A stretch of DNA of 64,000 nucleotides from Paracoccaceae bacterium (GCA_013214575.1 JABSSD010000108.1:1-64000), one strand, 5' to 3'; shown: positions 35,738-45,531, counted from the stretch's first letter. Numbers and translations: made by a program. Notes: generated by a model not told the origin, from the sequence alone.

Positions 35738-36537
35738 CCCCCGCCGAACTGACAGATCAGGACATCGCCACATTGGCCCAGGAACTCCGGGACAAGGGCG
35801 CGCCTTTTGCCATCGCCACGGTGGTGCGCACGCTTGGCCTGACCGCTGCTAAACCCGGCGCCAAGGCTCTGCTGAGTGCCGACGGAACCCTTCAGCAGGG
35901 TTGGATCGGCGGTGGCTGCGTGCGCGCCGCCCTTGCCAAGGCGGCCAGGCGGGCGATGGCCGAGGGCACCCCGCAGCTGATTTCCTTACATCCGCAAGAA
36001 GTGCTGGCCGAAAAAGGTGTGGTCGCAGGCGACGATCTCGACGGCGTGCGCTTTGATCGCAACGGCTGCCCGTCCAAGGGCTCGATGGATATCTTTGTGG
36101 AACCGATCCTGCCGCTGCCTGAATTGGTGATCTTTGGCGTCTCGCCCGTCGCGCAAAGCCTGGCCAAGCTTGGCGCGCAATTCAAATGGTCTGTTCAGGA
36201 AGCCGAAGCCAAAACCGTGATCGCGCAGTTACCGACCGCGGCGCGGCGGATGATTGTGGTGGCGACACAGGGCAAGGATGACGGCGCCAGCCTGACCTCG
36301 GCGCTGACGGCTGAGGCTGAGTTTGTCGCCTTTGTCGGCAGTCGCCGCAAATTCAAATCGCTGTCCGAAAAGCTGATCCAGGCAGGCATCGAGCCACAAA
36401 AACTGGCTCAGGTGCAGGCCCCGGCAGGGCTGGCCATAGAGGCGGTGACGCCCGAGGAAATCGCGCTTTCCATCCTGGCGCAATTGACCCTGGTCCGGCG
36501 CCGCAACCATCGCAATGAAAGCGCGCCGGATGAGTGA
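35734..36537 (+). CDS. coxF: CoxF, XdhC-family protein
   Basis: A 267-residue XdhC/CoxF-type protein, associated with molybdenum cofactor handling and sulfuration before insertion into CoxL. The N-terminal domain has FAIATVVRTLGLTAAKPGAKAL and GWIGGGCVRAA; the C-terminal part has a Rossmann-like VIFGVSPVAQSLAKLG and FVGSRRKFKSL. The GTG at 35734 overlaps the coxE stop (GTGA), which fixes the start. Confidence 0.9.
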   Translation: MTPAELTDQDIATLAQELRDKGAPFAIATVVRTLGLTAAKPGAKALLSADGTLQQGWIGGGCVRAALAKAARRAMAEGTPQLISLHPQEVLAEKGVVAGDDLDGVRFDRNGCPSKGSMDIFVEPILPLPELVIFGVSPVAQSLAKLGAQFKWSVQEAEAKTVIAQLPTAARRMIVVATQGKDDGASLTSALTAEAEFVAFVGSRRKFKSLSEKLIQAGIEPQKLAQVQAPAGLAIEAVTPEEIALSILAQLTLVRRRNHRNESAPDE

Positions 36538-36673
36538 CACTGAAAGCAATCCCGCAGCAAAACCGGGCGCGGTGACAACCGTGTTGCTCCGTCTGCAAGG
36601 CCTTTTTCGCTGGACCAAACTGACCGCCGATCAGGCCGAAACCCTGGCCACAATCAAATTTCCCTGTTGTTAA
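36530..36673 (+). CDS. 47-residue ORF in the cox operon, C-terminal Cys-Cys
   Basis: ATG 36530 overlaps the coxF stop by 8 bp (ATGAGTGA) and the frame runs to TAA at 36671-36673. The product starts MSDTESNPAAKPGAVTT, has a short amphipathic segment (VLLRLQGLFRWTKLT) and ends KFPCC. It fills the space between coxF and coxG, leaving 13 bp before coxG. I know no function for it. Overlap and tight spacing favour a real gene; the terminal Cys pair suggests metal binding or a redox role, by inference only. Confidence 0.55.
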   Translation: MSDTESNPAAKPGAVTTVLLRLQGLFRWTKLTADQAETLATIKFPCC

Positions 36674-36686
36674 GAAAGACAAGACT

Positions 36687-37136
36687 ATGGAACTGAACGA
36701 TGAAATCATCATTGATGCCCCAATGATCCGGGTTTATGAAGCATTGAATGATCCCGATATCCTTCAGCAGTGCATTCCGGGCTGTGAAGAGTTGATCAAA
36801 CATTCTGATACCGAACTGGAAGCCAGGGTTGTGCTGAAAATCGGGCCGGTTAAGGCCCGTTTTAGTGGCAATGTTGTCTTGGACACTTCGGGCGCACCCA
36901 GCGCGTTTTCACTGACTGGGCAAGGCAATGGCGGGGCTGCGGGTCATGCCAAAGGCGGCGCCGATGTTACCTTGGAGGAGGTCGATGGCAAAACTGTGCT
37001 GACATACACCGCCAAAGCAGAGATCGGTGGCAAACTGGCGCAGCTTGGTGGGCGATTGATCCAGAGCACAGCAAAAAAGCTGGCAGCAAAGTTCTTTAAG
37101 AAATTCGCGGACGTTGTTGCCCCGGTTGAGGCCTGA
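36687..37136 (+). CDS. coxG: CoxG, SRPBCC-fold CODH-associated protein
   Basis: A 149-residue CoxG protein with a hydrophobic-pocket fold: MELNDEIIIDAPMIRVYEALNDPDILQQCIPGCEEL at the start and LAQLGGRLIQSTAKKLAAKFFKKFADVV at the end are typical. CoxG is implicated in coupling CODH to the membrane and its quinone pool. Many homologues (about 200 residues) have an extra C-terminal linker and hydrophobic anchor; this one stops after the core domain. Confidence 0.92.
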   Translation: MELNDEIIIDAPMIRVYEALNDPDILQQCIPGCEELIKHSDTELEARVVLKIGPVKARFSGNVVLDTSGAPSAFSLTGQGNGGAAGHAKGGADVTLEEVDGKTVLTYTAKAEIGGKLAQLGGRLIQSTAKKLAAKFFKKFADVVAPVEA

Positions 37137-37174
37137 GGTGGTTTGACCTGGCTCTGCAGCCAGTGATGGACATA

Positions 37175-37213
37175 GGCCATAGCCTATCAGCATCGCGCTG
37201 ATAGGCTATGGCC
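37175..37213. terminator. Long hairpin after the cox operon
   Basis: A perfect 17-bp inverted repeat (37175-37191 and 37197-37213) with the 5-base loop ATCGC lies 38 bp after coxG and upstream of the convergent kdgD gene. It has no T run but is very stable and probably ends transcription from the coxG side. Confidence 0.75.
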
Positions 37214-37358
37214 GGACGCAAGATATCCTTTGGTAGCGGTTGGAAATGTGCAATCAGCCCCGCGTTTTGTTCCGCGCCAGCCGCGGGGCGGCCCTTCAGG
37301 TGTCGCTCACAGGTCACAGCTGCGCTTGTTTGCCGTCAGATGTCCCAGCCAATTCCCA

Positions 37359-38342
<984 letters not shown>

Positions 38343-38352
38343 TGTGGAAGTG

Positions 38353-39075
38353 CTACCTAAGTAGCTCCCGGTAACGATCGCCGCCCCCCTTTAGGTGCTG
38401 TCGCATAGCGGCGCGGGCTCCATCCTCATCCTGATCTGAGATAGCCCGGGCAATTTTTCCATGTTCCAGAGCAATCTGCTGAAGGTATCGACCTGTGGCG
38501 GCTTCACCCTGGCTGGGTGAGAGCTGCTGGCGCGGGATGACGCGCCCGCCCATGAGATCGAGGAACTCCACAAAGCGGGGATTGTTTGTTGCGGCTGCAA
38601 TCGCCTGGTGAAAGGCATAATCGGCTTCTGCCGTTGAGACCCCCTGTCGAATGAGCGCCTCCATTTCCTTGTGGCTCTCCAGAATGGCGCCTTCCTGCGC
38701 CGGTGATCGCCGCTTGGCAGCAAGGGCAGCGGCTTCAACTTCGACAGCAGTGCGCAGCTCCAACATTTCGATAATTGATGAAATCTTATTTAAATCAAAC
38801 GACTTAAGCATTCCATCGGAGGGCATTGTCTGGCGGATGACAAAAACGCCTGCGCCTTGCTTTGCCTCAGCCAGCCCATCAGAGCGAAGCGAGGCGATGG
38901 CCTCGCGGACCACCGTTCTGCTGACCTTGTAGGTAGAGGTTAACTCAGCTTCGCTTGGTAGCTTTTCGCCGACCTGGATGCTGCCGTTGAGAATTAGCCC
39001 ACGCAGAGTGGCGGTTAGCGTCTCAACCAGATTGGTGCGCCGCTTTCGGGGCTGGGTGCTTTCTGTGGCGGTCAT
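38353..39075 (-). CDS. GntR/FadR-family regulator of the hexarate module
   Basis: A 240-residue regulator. The N-terminal winged helix (LRGLILNGSIQVGEKLPSEAELTSTYKVSRTVVREAIASLRSDGLAEAKQGAGVFV) is GntR type; the C-terminal ~150 residues form an all-helical FCD ligand domain with His ligands (FHQAIAAATNN, HGKIARAI). It sits between kdgD and the divergent dehydrogenase and probably represses both until a hexarate intermediate binds. Confidence 0.9.
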   Translation of the reverse strand: MTATESTQPRKRRTNLVETLTATLRGLILNGSIQVGEKLPSEAELTSTYKVSRTVVREAIASLRSDGLAEAKQGAGVFVIRQTMPSDGMLKSFDLNKISSIIEMLELRTAVEVEAAALAAKRRSPAQEGAILESHKEMEALIRQGVSTAEADYAFHQAIAAATNNPRFVEFLDLMGGRVIPRQQLSPSQGEAATGRYLQQIALEHGKIARAISDQDEDGARAAMRQHLKGGGDRYRELLR

Positions 39076-39161
39076 GGTTTGAGGGCGCTCCTGCTTTCAC
39101 TCGCACGTCATTCTTAGCCTGGGGGAGGAGAATCGACAACAATTGATAAATATGTTGACAT

Positions 39162-39178
39162 AAGTTATCTTATAACTT
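39162..39178. promoter_or_regulatory. Perfect palindrome upstream of the dehydrogenase
   Basis: AAGTTAT-CTT-ATAACTT. It overlaps a possible promoter starting TTGACA at 39155-39160, 148 bp before the dehydrogenase start, and shares its core with 38317-38342. This makes it a good candidate for the second site of the same FadR-type repressor. Confidence 0.55.
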
Positions 39179-39325
39179 CATTTCATGAGGCGTATATGTG
39201 TGATGACTTGAGGTCGATAGCGCGGGTCTCATGCCTGCGTTGACAATAGCGCCGCAGCGAGAATTTTTGCTGCCCCACCCCCTGGAGCCCTCGTCTCCGC
39301 CGCACTTTTGATGAAGGATTAATAA

Positions 39326-40822
39326 ATGCCCACTGGAAATCACTTGATCGCTGGCACTTGGGTCGCGGGAGATGAGACATTCAAATCTGACCCCATCCAG
39401 GGGACATCCCATGAATACTCGGTTGGAACGCCCGCCCATGTAGACGCCGCGGTGGAGGCCGCAGAAGCTGCGTTTTGGACCTTCGGATTTTCCACCCGCA
39501 AAGAACGCGCCGTCTTTCTGAATACGATTGCCGACGAGATCGAGGCCCGGGCCGAAGAGATCACCAAAATTGGCTGTCAGGAAAGTGGTCTGCCCGAAGC
39601 CCGCCTGCAGGGGGAACGCGGCCGTACTGTCGGTCAGTTGCGGCTGTTCGCGGATCACATTCTGCAAGGCGACTACCTGGATACCCGCCACGACAAAGCT
39701 TTACCGGACCGCGCACCATTGCCGCGCCCGGATCTAAAACTGTTTCAGCGGCCGGTTGGCCCGGTTGCGGTATTTGGCGCCTCTAACTTCCCGCTGGCCT
39801 TCTCCACCGCCGGTGGGGACACCGCCGCCGCCTTGGCGGCCGGCTGCCCGGTGGTGGTCAAAGGCCACTCGGCGCACCCCGGCACGGGGGAAATCGTGGC
39901 TGAGGCGATCCACGCTGCAATTGTCAAATGTGGCGTTCATCCCGGTGTCTTTTCCCTGGTTCAGGGCGGCAAGCGCAATGTTGGCACCCGCCTTGTACAG
40001 CACCCGCTGATCAAGGCCGTTGGCTTTACCGGTAGCCTTGCCGGGGGCCGCGCGCTCTTTGATCTTTGCGCACAACGCCCTGAGCCTATTCCGTTTTTCG
40101 GCGAACTGGGGTCTGTCAATCCGATGTTCCTGCTGCCTGCAGCGGTGAGCGCACGGGGCGCTGAAATCGGCTCTGGCTGGGCGGCATCGCTAACCATGGG
40201 CGCCGGCCAGTTCTGCACCAAACCCGGCATTGCCGTGGTCCTGAAAAATCAGGCCGAGGCGTTTGTTTTGGCCACCCAAGAGGCGCTGTCACAGGTTGGC
40301 GCTCAAACCATGCTGACCGACGGTATCGCCCAGGCGTACCGCGCCGGACAGACCCGGATAGCCTCAGGCGCCGGGGTTCAGGACCTGCTGACTTCCAGCT
40401 GCGATCAGCGCAATGCCACACCGTTTCTCTATCAGACCACCGCGTCTGACTGGCTTGCAAACCCTGCATTGGGCGAAGAGGTATTTGGCCCGCTGGGCCT
40501 GGTTGTTGTGGCGGATGATCTGGACCAAATGCACCAGGTGGCGCGGGCTCTTCAGGGGCAGCTGACCTGCACCATTCACATGGATGACGGCGACATCGAA
40601 GCCGCCCGGACATTGATGCCGATTCTCGAACGCAAAGCAGGCCGTATTCTTGCCAACGGGTTCCCCACAGGTGTGGAGGTCGCCGACACAATGGTCCACG
40701 GCGGCCCCTATCCGGCTTCGACCAATTTCGGGGCCACCTCCGTTGGGACCTTGTCTATCCGCCGGTTTCTGCGTCCGGTTTGCTACCAGAACATTCCAAC
40801 CGAAATTTTGCCGGTCAACTAA
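39326..40822 (+). CDS. 2-oxoglutarate semialdehyde (2,5-dioxovalerate) dehydrogenase
   Basis: A 498-residue aldehyde dehydrogenase of the NADP-dependent KGSADH subfamily. It has FGASNFPLAFSTAGGDTAAALAAGCPVVVKGHSAHPGTGE for cofactor binding, FGELGSVNP in place of the general ELGGKNP, and the nucleophile in GAGQFCTKPGI. It would oxidise the KdgD product to 2-oxoglutarate. AAGGA 9 bp upstream supports the start. Other uronate and hydroxyproline routes use the same step, but the adjacent kdgD points to hexarates. Confidence 0.9.
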   Translation: MPTGNHLIAGTWVAGDETFKSDPIQGTSHEYSVGTPAHVDAAVEAAEAAFWTFGFSTRKERAVFLNTIADEIEARAEEITKIGCQESGLPEARLQGERGRTVGQLRLFADHILQGDYLDTRHDKALPDRAPLPRPDLKLFQRPVGPVAVFGASNFPLAFSTAGGDTAAALAAGCPVVVKGHSAHPGTGEIVAEAIHAAIVKCGVHPGVFSLVQGGKRNVGTRLVQHPLIKAVGFTGSLAGGRALFDLCAQRPEPIPFFGELGSVNPMFLLPAAVSARGAEIGSGWAASLTMGAGQFCTKPGIAVVLKNQAEAFVLATQEALSQVGAQTMLTDGIAQAYRAGQTRIASGAGVQDLLTSSCDQRNATPFLYQTTASDWLANPALGEEVFGPLGLVVVADDLDQMHQVARALQGQLTCTIHMDDGDIEAARTLMPILERKAGRILANGFPTGVEVADTMVHGGPYPASTNFGATSVGTLSIRRFLRPVCYQNIPTEILPVN

Positions 40823-40959
40823 GACCATATTTCGTGGTCCAGCATGACAGAGAGGGGCGCTATCCGGTCTGGATGGTGCCCTTTTTGCAAGGTGGGTTTC
40901 TGAAGCTATATTATCCTGCCACCTGGCCAATTGCCATTGCGGAACAGGCGGCAGCGGGG

Positions 40960-41640
40960 CTAGGCCGAGGCGTTCTGCAGGATCAATCGACTGCTCACCG
41001 AGTCGAGATGGACCCGCATCGCCTCTGCTGCGTCGTCTGGTTTTTTCTGCACGATCGCGTCATAAATTGCATTGTGCTCGGCATGGGACGGGTGGCTGGC
41101 AGAGGGTCCTGAAGTTGTCCGTTGCGTCTGCCAAACATGAGAGCGACGCACCGCGTTCAGGGTCTCAAAAACGGTCATCAGCAATTTGTTTCGCGTCGCG
41201 GTCGCAACTGCATAGTGGAAGCGGTTGTCCCAGGCTTCAAATATGCGCCAATCCTTCGCCTCGCGACAGCGCCGGTTGCAGCGCCGAAGTTCGGCATGGT
41301 CCGTCGAAACACCGTTCAGCGCGGCCAGTCCTGCCAGTTTAGGCTCAATAACCAGCCGTGCGTCGCCGATCTCTTTCGGTGTCGTAATGCCGCTGAGATA
41401 TCGGAGCTCGGAGAGGTTCAGGACCGAACGTGCCCCGATAAAGGTTCCGCGCCCGACCTGACGCCAAACACGCCCCTCGCCCTCCAGCACGCTCATCGCG
41501 TTGCGAAGGTCCGAACGGGTCATTCCGAGCTCTTCGCACAGCACCCGTTCTGGTGGAATCCGGGCGTTCAGAGAGAAATTATGCTCCTCAATATAGGAGT
41601 TTAGCTTTTTGAGAGCTTCGGAGGCGCGTTGTGAGGACAT
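40960..41640 (-). CDS. GntR/FCD-family regulator of the catabolic island
   Basis: A 226-residue regulator from the ATG at 41640 (MSSQRASEALKKL). A winged helix (IPPERVLCEELGMTRSDLRNAMSVLEGEGRVWRQVGRGTFI) is followed by an FCD domain (FEAWDNRFHYAVATATRNKLL, HAEHNAIYDAIVQKKPDDAAEAMRVHL) with His ligands. It is divergent from the 41797 gene and probably controls that operon. A longer start at 41676 would place the palindrome at 41647-41664 inside the gene, so the shorter start is preferred. Confidence 0.87.
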   Translation of the reverse strand: MSSQRASEALKKLNSYIEEHNFSLNARIPPERVLCEELGMTRSDLRNAMSVLEGEGRVWRQVGRGTFIGARSVLNLSELRYLSGITTPKEIGDARLVIEPKLAGLAALNGVSTDHAELRRCNRRCREAKDWRIFEAWDNRFHYAVATATRNKLLMTVFETLNAVRRSHVWQTQRTTSGPSASHPSHAEHNAIYDAIVQKKPDDAAEAMRVHLDSVSSRLILQNASA

Positions 41641-41646
41641 AGACCT

Positions 41647-41664
41647 ACCAATGACACAATTGGT
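41647..41664. promoter_or_regulatory. Candidate GntR operator ACCAAT-N6-ATTGGT
   Basis: A perfect 6-bp inverted repeat with a 6-base spacer lies 7 bp upstream of the regulator start. It is similar in form to operators of UxuR-type GntR proteins. Confidence 0.5.
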
Positions 41665-41796
41665 CACCGTTTTCATCTGTTAATTTTGCGCCTTGGAACT
41701 GAAAATCGGAATAAGTTTTCGAGGCTTAGGCATCCGGCTGACTGGATAGCATGACGCCTTCGTCCGTTTTTGCCCATAGGCAGATTTTAAGGAAAT

Positions 41797-42795
41797 ATGA
41801 TGAACAAGCTCACACTCTCGCTCGCATGTACGCAGACGGACCGGGCGGCGCCGATCCTTGATGGTCGGGTTTCCATCTCCGGCTGCGATGTCATCCCTTT
41901 GCCGGGGATAACACAGACGATCTTTCGCCAGGTGCTGGACGAGCAGGCGTTTGATATTGCCGAGATGTCTATGGCGAGCCATTTGATCCAGGTCGATCGG
42001 GGGGTCCGTGACTACGTCGCAATTCCGATTTTCCTGTCCCGCAGCTTTCGCCATTCCTCCATCTACATCAACAAAGACAGCGGCATCAAAAAGCCAGAGG
42101 ATCTTCGCGGGCGAACGATTGGTGTCCAGCAGTTTCAGCAAACCGTTGGACTGTGGGTGCGCGGCATGCTCGGGGACCAGTACGGGGTGCGCAGTCAGGA
42201 CGTGAAGTGGATGAATGGCGGGCTGGAAGCGCCAGGCGGCGGCGAGCGGTTGCAGCTTGATCTGCCCGAGGCGATTAGCCTGGAGCCGATTCCGGCAACC
42301 GAAACATTGAACGGCATGTTGGCCGACGGTCGCCTTGACGCGCTGATCGCCACCAAGCCGCCCTCGTTTTTTGCCAGTGGTGATCCGCGGGTCGGTCGGC
42401 TGTTTCCCGACTATCCCAGCGTGGAGAAAGAGTATTACCGCAACACCGAGGCCTTTCCGATCATGCACTGCGTCGTCATCCGGCAGAGCCTTGTGGATGC
42501 GCACCCCTGGCTGCCCTCCGAAGTGTTCAAAGCGTTTGTAAAAGCCAAGGCGCTGGCGCTTGAGGAAATGAAGCAGGTCAATATCCTGCGGCTAACCTTG
42601 CCGTGGATCGCCGAAACCGCCGCTGAAGTCCGCGAGTTGATGGGCGAGAATGTATGGAAATATGGCTTCAAGGAGAGCAAATCAGAGATGGAAACTATGC
42701 TGCGCTATGCGCATGGCGATGGTCTCACGGGGCGACTTCTGGCACCCGAAGACGTCTTTCACGCAAGCACCCTGACCCTGGCCGACAAAGTTTAA
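41797..42795 (+). CDS. 4,5-dihydroxyphthalate decarboxylase-like protein (first copy)
   Basis: A 332-residue protein with a periplasmic-binding-protein fold but no signal peptide, as in the 4,5-dihydroxyphthalate decarboxylase (Pht5/NMT1-like) family. Typical segments are TQTDRAAPILDGRVSISGCDV, FDIAEMSMASHL, IPIFLSRSFRHSSIYINKDSGI, DLRGRTIGVQQFQQTVGLWVRGML and PIMHCVVIRQSLVDAHPW. It may be a cytoplasmic decarboxylase acting on an aromatic or related acid. It heads an operon with the kelch gene (15-bp gap). A second relative is encoded at 47810-48769. Confidence 0.8.
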   Translation: MMNKLTLSLACTQTDRAAPILDGRVSISGCDVIPLPGITQTIFRQVLDEQAFDIAEMSMASHLIQVDRGVRDYVAIPIFLSRSFRHSSIYINKDSGIKKPEDLRGRTIGVQQFQQTVGLWVRGMLGDQYGVRSQDVKWMNGGLEAPGGGERLQLDLPEAISLEPIPATETLNGMLADGRLDALIATKPPSFFASGDPRVGRLFPDYPSVEKEYYRNTEAFPIMHCVVIRQSLVDAHPWLPSEVFKAFVKAKALALEEMKQVNILRLTLPWIAETAAEVRELMGENVWKYGFKESKSEMETMLRYAHGDGLTGRLLAPEDVFHASTLTLADKV

Positions 42796-42810
42796 TTTAG
42801 GAGAATACTG

Positions 42811-43839
42811 ATGCCTGATACATATCAATCTCAAGAAGATCCGCTTTTTTCCGGACTGTTCGATCCGACAATTACCAGTATTCCAGCAGGTGTGTCGCAG
42901 CCAAATCCTGACCCCGTTCCGCAAGCCGCCAACATGGGCGTGTGGAAGGAAGAGCCGCGTATGCCGATTGCAACAGCGGAAATGGGCGTTGTCGCTTGCA
43001 ACGGAAAGGTCCATGTCATCGGTGGCTATGCCCGCGGCAAAGCCAACAGCGACTACCATCAGGTGTTTGACCCGGCGACCGGAGAATGGACGCTGAAAGC
43101 GCCGATCCCCTATGCCTGCAATCACCTTTGTATGACGGTGATCGGATCGAAAATATACAGTTTCGGCGGCTTTATCGAACAGAACCGCTGTCCGCATTCC
43201 AACTGCTTTGTCTACGATGCTGATGCGGACGAATGGGAAAGAATTCCCAACCTGCTGCGCCCCCGTGGCGCGATTTCCTCGGTCGTGCTGGATGGGAAAA
43301 TTCATCTTCTGGGTGGCCGCAATGTGCGTTCGGTCGATTGGCATGAGATCTACGATCCGGTGACCCGGACCTACGAATTCCTGAACGAAATGCGCGGCTC
43401 GACTCCGACTCAGCCCTTCGCCGGTCAGCGCTGCCATATGGGCGCAGTTGTCGCGGACGGAAAAATTCACTGCATCGGCGGCCGCAAGGATTCCTACGAT
43501 TTCAACACTGGCCTGCATTCTGTCTTTGATCCCGAGACGCGCACATGGTCGTTTCGCGGCGGCATGCCGACCATTCGCAGCGGCCATTGCGCGGCCTATG
43601 TAGATGGCAAGATCCTTGCCTTTGGCGGCGAGGCACGTGGATTGGTCTTCGAGGCGAACGAGGCTTACGATCCGGCAACTGACAGCTGGGAGGTCGTCGC
43701 GCCAATGCCGGTTCCACGGCACGGCCTGCATGGCCAGACAGCGGCCGTCATCGGCAATAAGGTCTACGTGCCGGGCGGGGCGCCGATCACCGGCGGCAGC
43801 GTGCAGGGCGCTTATCACGACTCGTTTACTTTCGGATAA
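42811..43839 (+). CDS. Kelch-repeat protein
   Basis: A 342-residue cytoplasmic beta-propeller. At least five kelch units are visible by their G-G then Y/W pattern: HVIGGYARG...VFDPATGEWTLKAPI, YSFGGFIEQ...VYDADADEWERI, HLLGGRNVR...IYDPVTRTYEFL, HCIGGRKDS...VFDPETRTWSF and LAFGGEARG...AYDPATDSWEVV, ending VPGGAPITG. No signal peptide is seen. Bacterial relatives include sugar epimerases and lactonase-like enzymes, but the function here is unknown. It is probably co-transcribed with the decarboxylase-like gene upstream. Confidence 0.85.
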   Translation: MPDTYQSQEDPLFSGLFDPTITSIPAGVSQPNPDPVPQAANMGVWKEEPRMPIATAEMGVVACNGKVHVIGGYARGKANSDYHQVFDPATGEWTLKAPIPYACNHLCMTVIGSKIYSFGGFIEQNRCPHSNCFVYDADADEWERIPNLLRPRGAISSVVLDGKIHLLGGRNVRSVDWHEIYDPVTRTYEFLNEMRGSTPTQPFAGQRCHMGAVVADGKIHCIGGRKDSYDFNTGLHSVFDPETRTWSFRGGMPTIRSGHCAAYVDGKILAFGGEARGLVFEANEAYDPATDSWEVVAPMPVPRHGLHGQTAAVIGNKVYVPGGAPITGGSVQGAYHDSFTFG

Positions 43840-43861
43840 CCCTGTCAATAAACCAAAATCT

Positions 43862-43902
43862 TGCCGGGGCGGCGCCCGCCTTATCTGGGTGCGGCCCCGG
43901 CA
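43862..43902 (+). terminator. Terminator-like hairpin after the kelch gene
   Basis: TGCCGGGGC (43862-43870) pairs with GCCCCGGCA (43894-43902) across a 23-base loop that can itself pair partly (GGCGCCC). No strong T run follows. Confidence 0.6.
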
Positions 43903-44470
43903 TTGAATTGATTGGTGAACAGTATCTCACCAGTTCCAGTTCCAGTTCCAGTGACTCGCGGCAGATGTCAGATCCGGGCCGCGTCACAAGTTCGAGTACC
44001 GCGTTTTTGCGGATTCTGACATCTCGGTCGATCCAGCGGCATGACCGCTCATCGGTTGCGACTTCACTGACCTTTGATGCACGATTCGGACTTGGGACCC
44101 CAGCCCGAGGAGGGGCGCTTGCACGGTCCAGGGCCTGGTGGAGAGCCGTCTGACTGCGGTGATGTTTGTGCTTTGTAGGACATCCGCAGGCTCCCCCGTT
44201 ATCAGGTGGCTAGATGTACAAATTCACGGTGTTTGGGAGGGGGCGAGGCGGCAACCAATGCAGCAATTGGTGTGCAATCCGCCTGTTCACTGGCGCGCTT
44301 GTGGCGATATGTTTCCTCTATATCAAGCGCGCTAATGCCGATCCAAGAGGGCCGGAATGAGCGCACAGATGCGAGGAAGAGAAGAAAGATGACAGGCATG
44401 GGTTCGGGGGGGAGATCGAACGATCCAAGCAAAAGAACAATGGAAGCAATACGTAAGGGGAGACTTAAAA
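43903..44470. other. Long intergenic region before tctC
   Basis: About 570 bp with no supported gene. It holds four tandem CAGTTC-like hexamers at 43931-43952 and the promoter and leader of the transporter operon (AAGGGGAGA before the tctC start). Short frames here lack ribosome binding sites. Confidence 0.5.
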
Positions 44471-45496
44471 ATGAAAAATTTTCTAAAGACAACGCAGAGC
44501 ATTCTTTCTGCTGCAGCGCTGGTGGCGCCTGCGGCGATGATGTTCGCAACGACGGCAACCGCTCAGGATGGTGACTACCCGTCCAAGCCGATGGAGCTGG
44601 TTTGTACCACCTCTCCGGGGTCTGGTACCGCGGTGTGGTGCGAAATGCTGGCCGGTGAACTGGCTAAAGACGACTATCTGGGCGTTCCTGTAAAAGTTAC
44701 TTATATGAACGGCGGCTCCAATCTCGAGCCAACAATCTATTTGTCGGAACAATCGGCTGATGGCTATACGTTCATGCATATGAGCCGCAGCTTCACCAGC
44801 TACTTCAATCTTCCGCATTTCACCAAGACTCCGGAGGAATTCGAATTCCTGGCCAAGTTTGAGGAGACAGTTTACGGTATTGGCGTAAAGTGTGACGATC
44901 CCGACATCAGCAGCTGGGAAGATCTGGTCGCTTATAACAAAGCCAATCCGGGTGAGCTGGCCATGGGCTCTAACAAGGTGGGATCAACGCACCACCTGCA
45001 GCATACCATGATTGGTCTGGATCCAGCCGGGGCCGATATGCGGTTTGTGCCCTACAAAGGGACCGGCGAAGTTGTGAAGGACGTTTTGGGCGGTCACCTC
45101 CGCGTAGGTTTCGCTCAGCCAGGCCGGTGGAATACCCATATCGAAGCTGGGAGTATCTGCCCGATCTTGATCTTGAACGAGGAGCGGTTGGATCATCCGT
45201 TGTGGGCCGATGTTCCTTCGATCCGCGACGTTGGTATGAGCTATGATGTTCCGCATCAGTGGCAGGGCTTCATGGTGAAGGCCGGCACTCCACCAGAGCG
45301 CATGGACATCCTTGCCGCTGCAATGGAAAAAGTGACGTCTTCCGACCAGTACAGAAATGTCTACATGGCGCAGAATCCGCATGTCATTCCGGCATTTGAT
45401 GCCGCAAATCGTGACAAGCTGATGGCCGATTTCAAGAACGCTGTGGGCGTGACGCGTGAGTTCCTGCTTGAAATTGGAATGATCGAGGGCGGGTGA
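44471..45496 (+). CDS. tctC: Tripartite tricarboxylate transporter substrate-binding protein (TctC family)
   Basis: A 341-residue periplasmic binding protein with a signal peptide (KNFLKTTQSILSAAALVAPA, cleavage after ATAQ). It shows the family pattern YPSKPMELVCTTSPGSGTAVWCEMLAGEL, STHHLQHTMIGL, MRFVPYKGTGEVVKDVLGGHLRVGF and WQGFMVKAGTPPERMDIL. The usual ligands are carboxylates; TphC, which binds terephthalate, is in this family. The ligand is unknown. It is the first gene of a complete TctCBA set. Confidence 0.92.
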   Translation: MKNFLKTTQSILSAAALVAPAAMMFATTATAQDGDYPSKPMELVCTTSPGSGTAVWCEMLAGELAKDDYLGVPVKVTYMNGGSNLEPTIYLSEQSADGYTFMHMSRSFTSYFNLPHFTKTPEEFEFLAKFEETVYGIGVKCDDPDISSWEDLVAYNKANPGELAMGSNKVGSTHHLQHTMIGLDPAGADMRFVPYKGTGEVVKDVLGGHLRVGFAQPGRWNTHIEAGSICPILILNEERLDHPLWADVPSIRDVGMSYDVPHQWQGFMVKAGTPPERMDILAAAMEKVTSSDQYRNVYMAQNPHVIPAFDAANRDKLMADFKNAVGVTREFLLEIGMIEGG

Positions 45497-45531
45497 TCGA
45501 GACCTTTGATGTTGGGGTATTTCCCAGCCCC

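Noticed and set aside
40780-41112. 110-codon plus-strand frame between the dehydrogenase and GntR genes
   Set aside because: It overlaps the ends of two convergent, well-supported genes and has no recognisable domain.
41797-42795. Periplasmic solute-binding protein of an ABC importer
   Set aside because: There is no signal peptide and no ABC permease or ATPase nearby; the decarboxylase-like family fits better.
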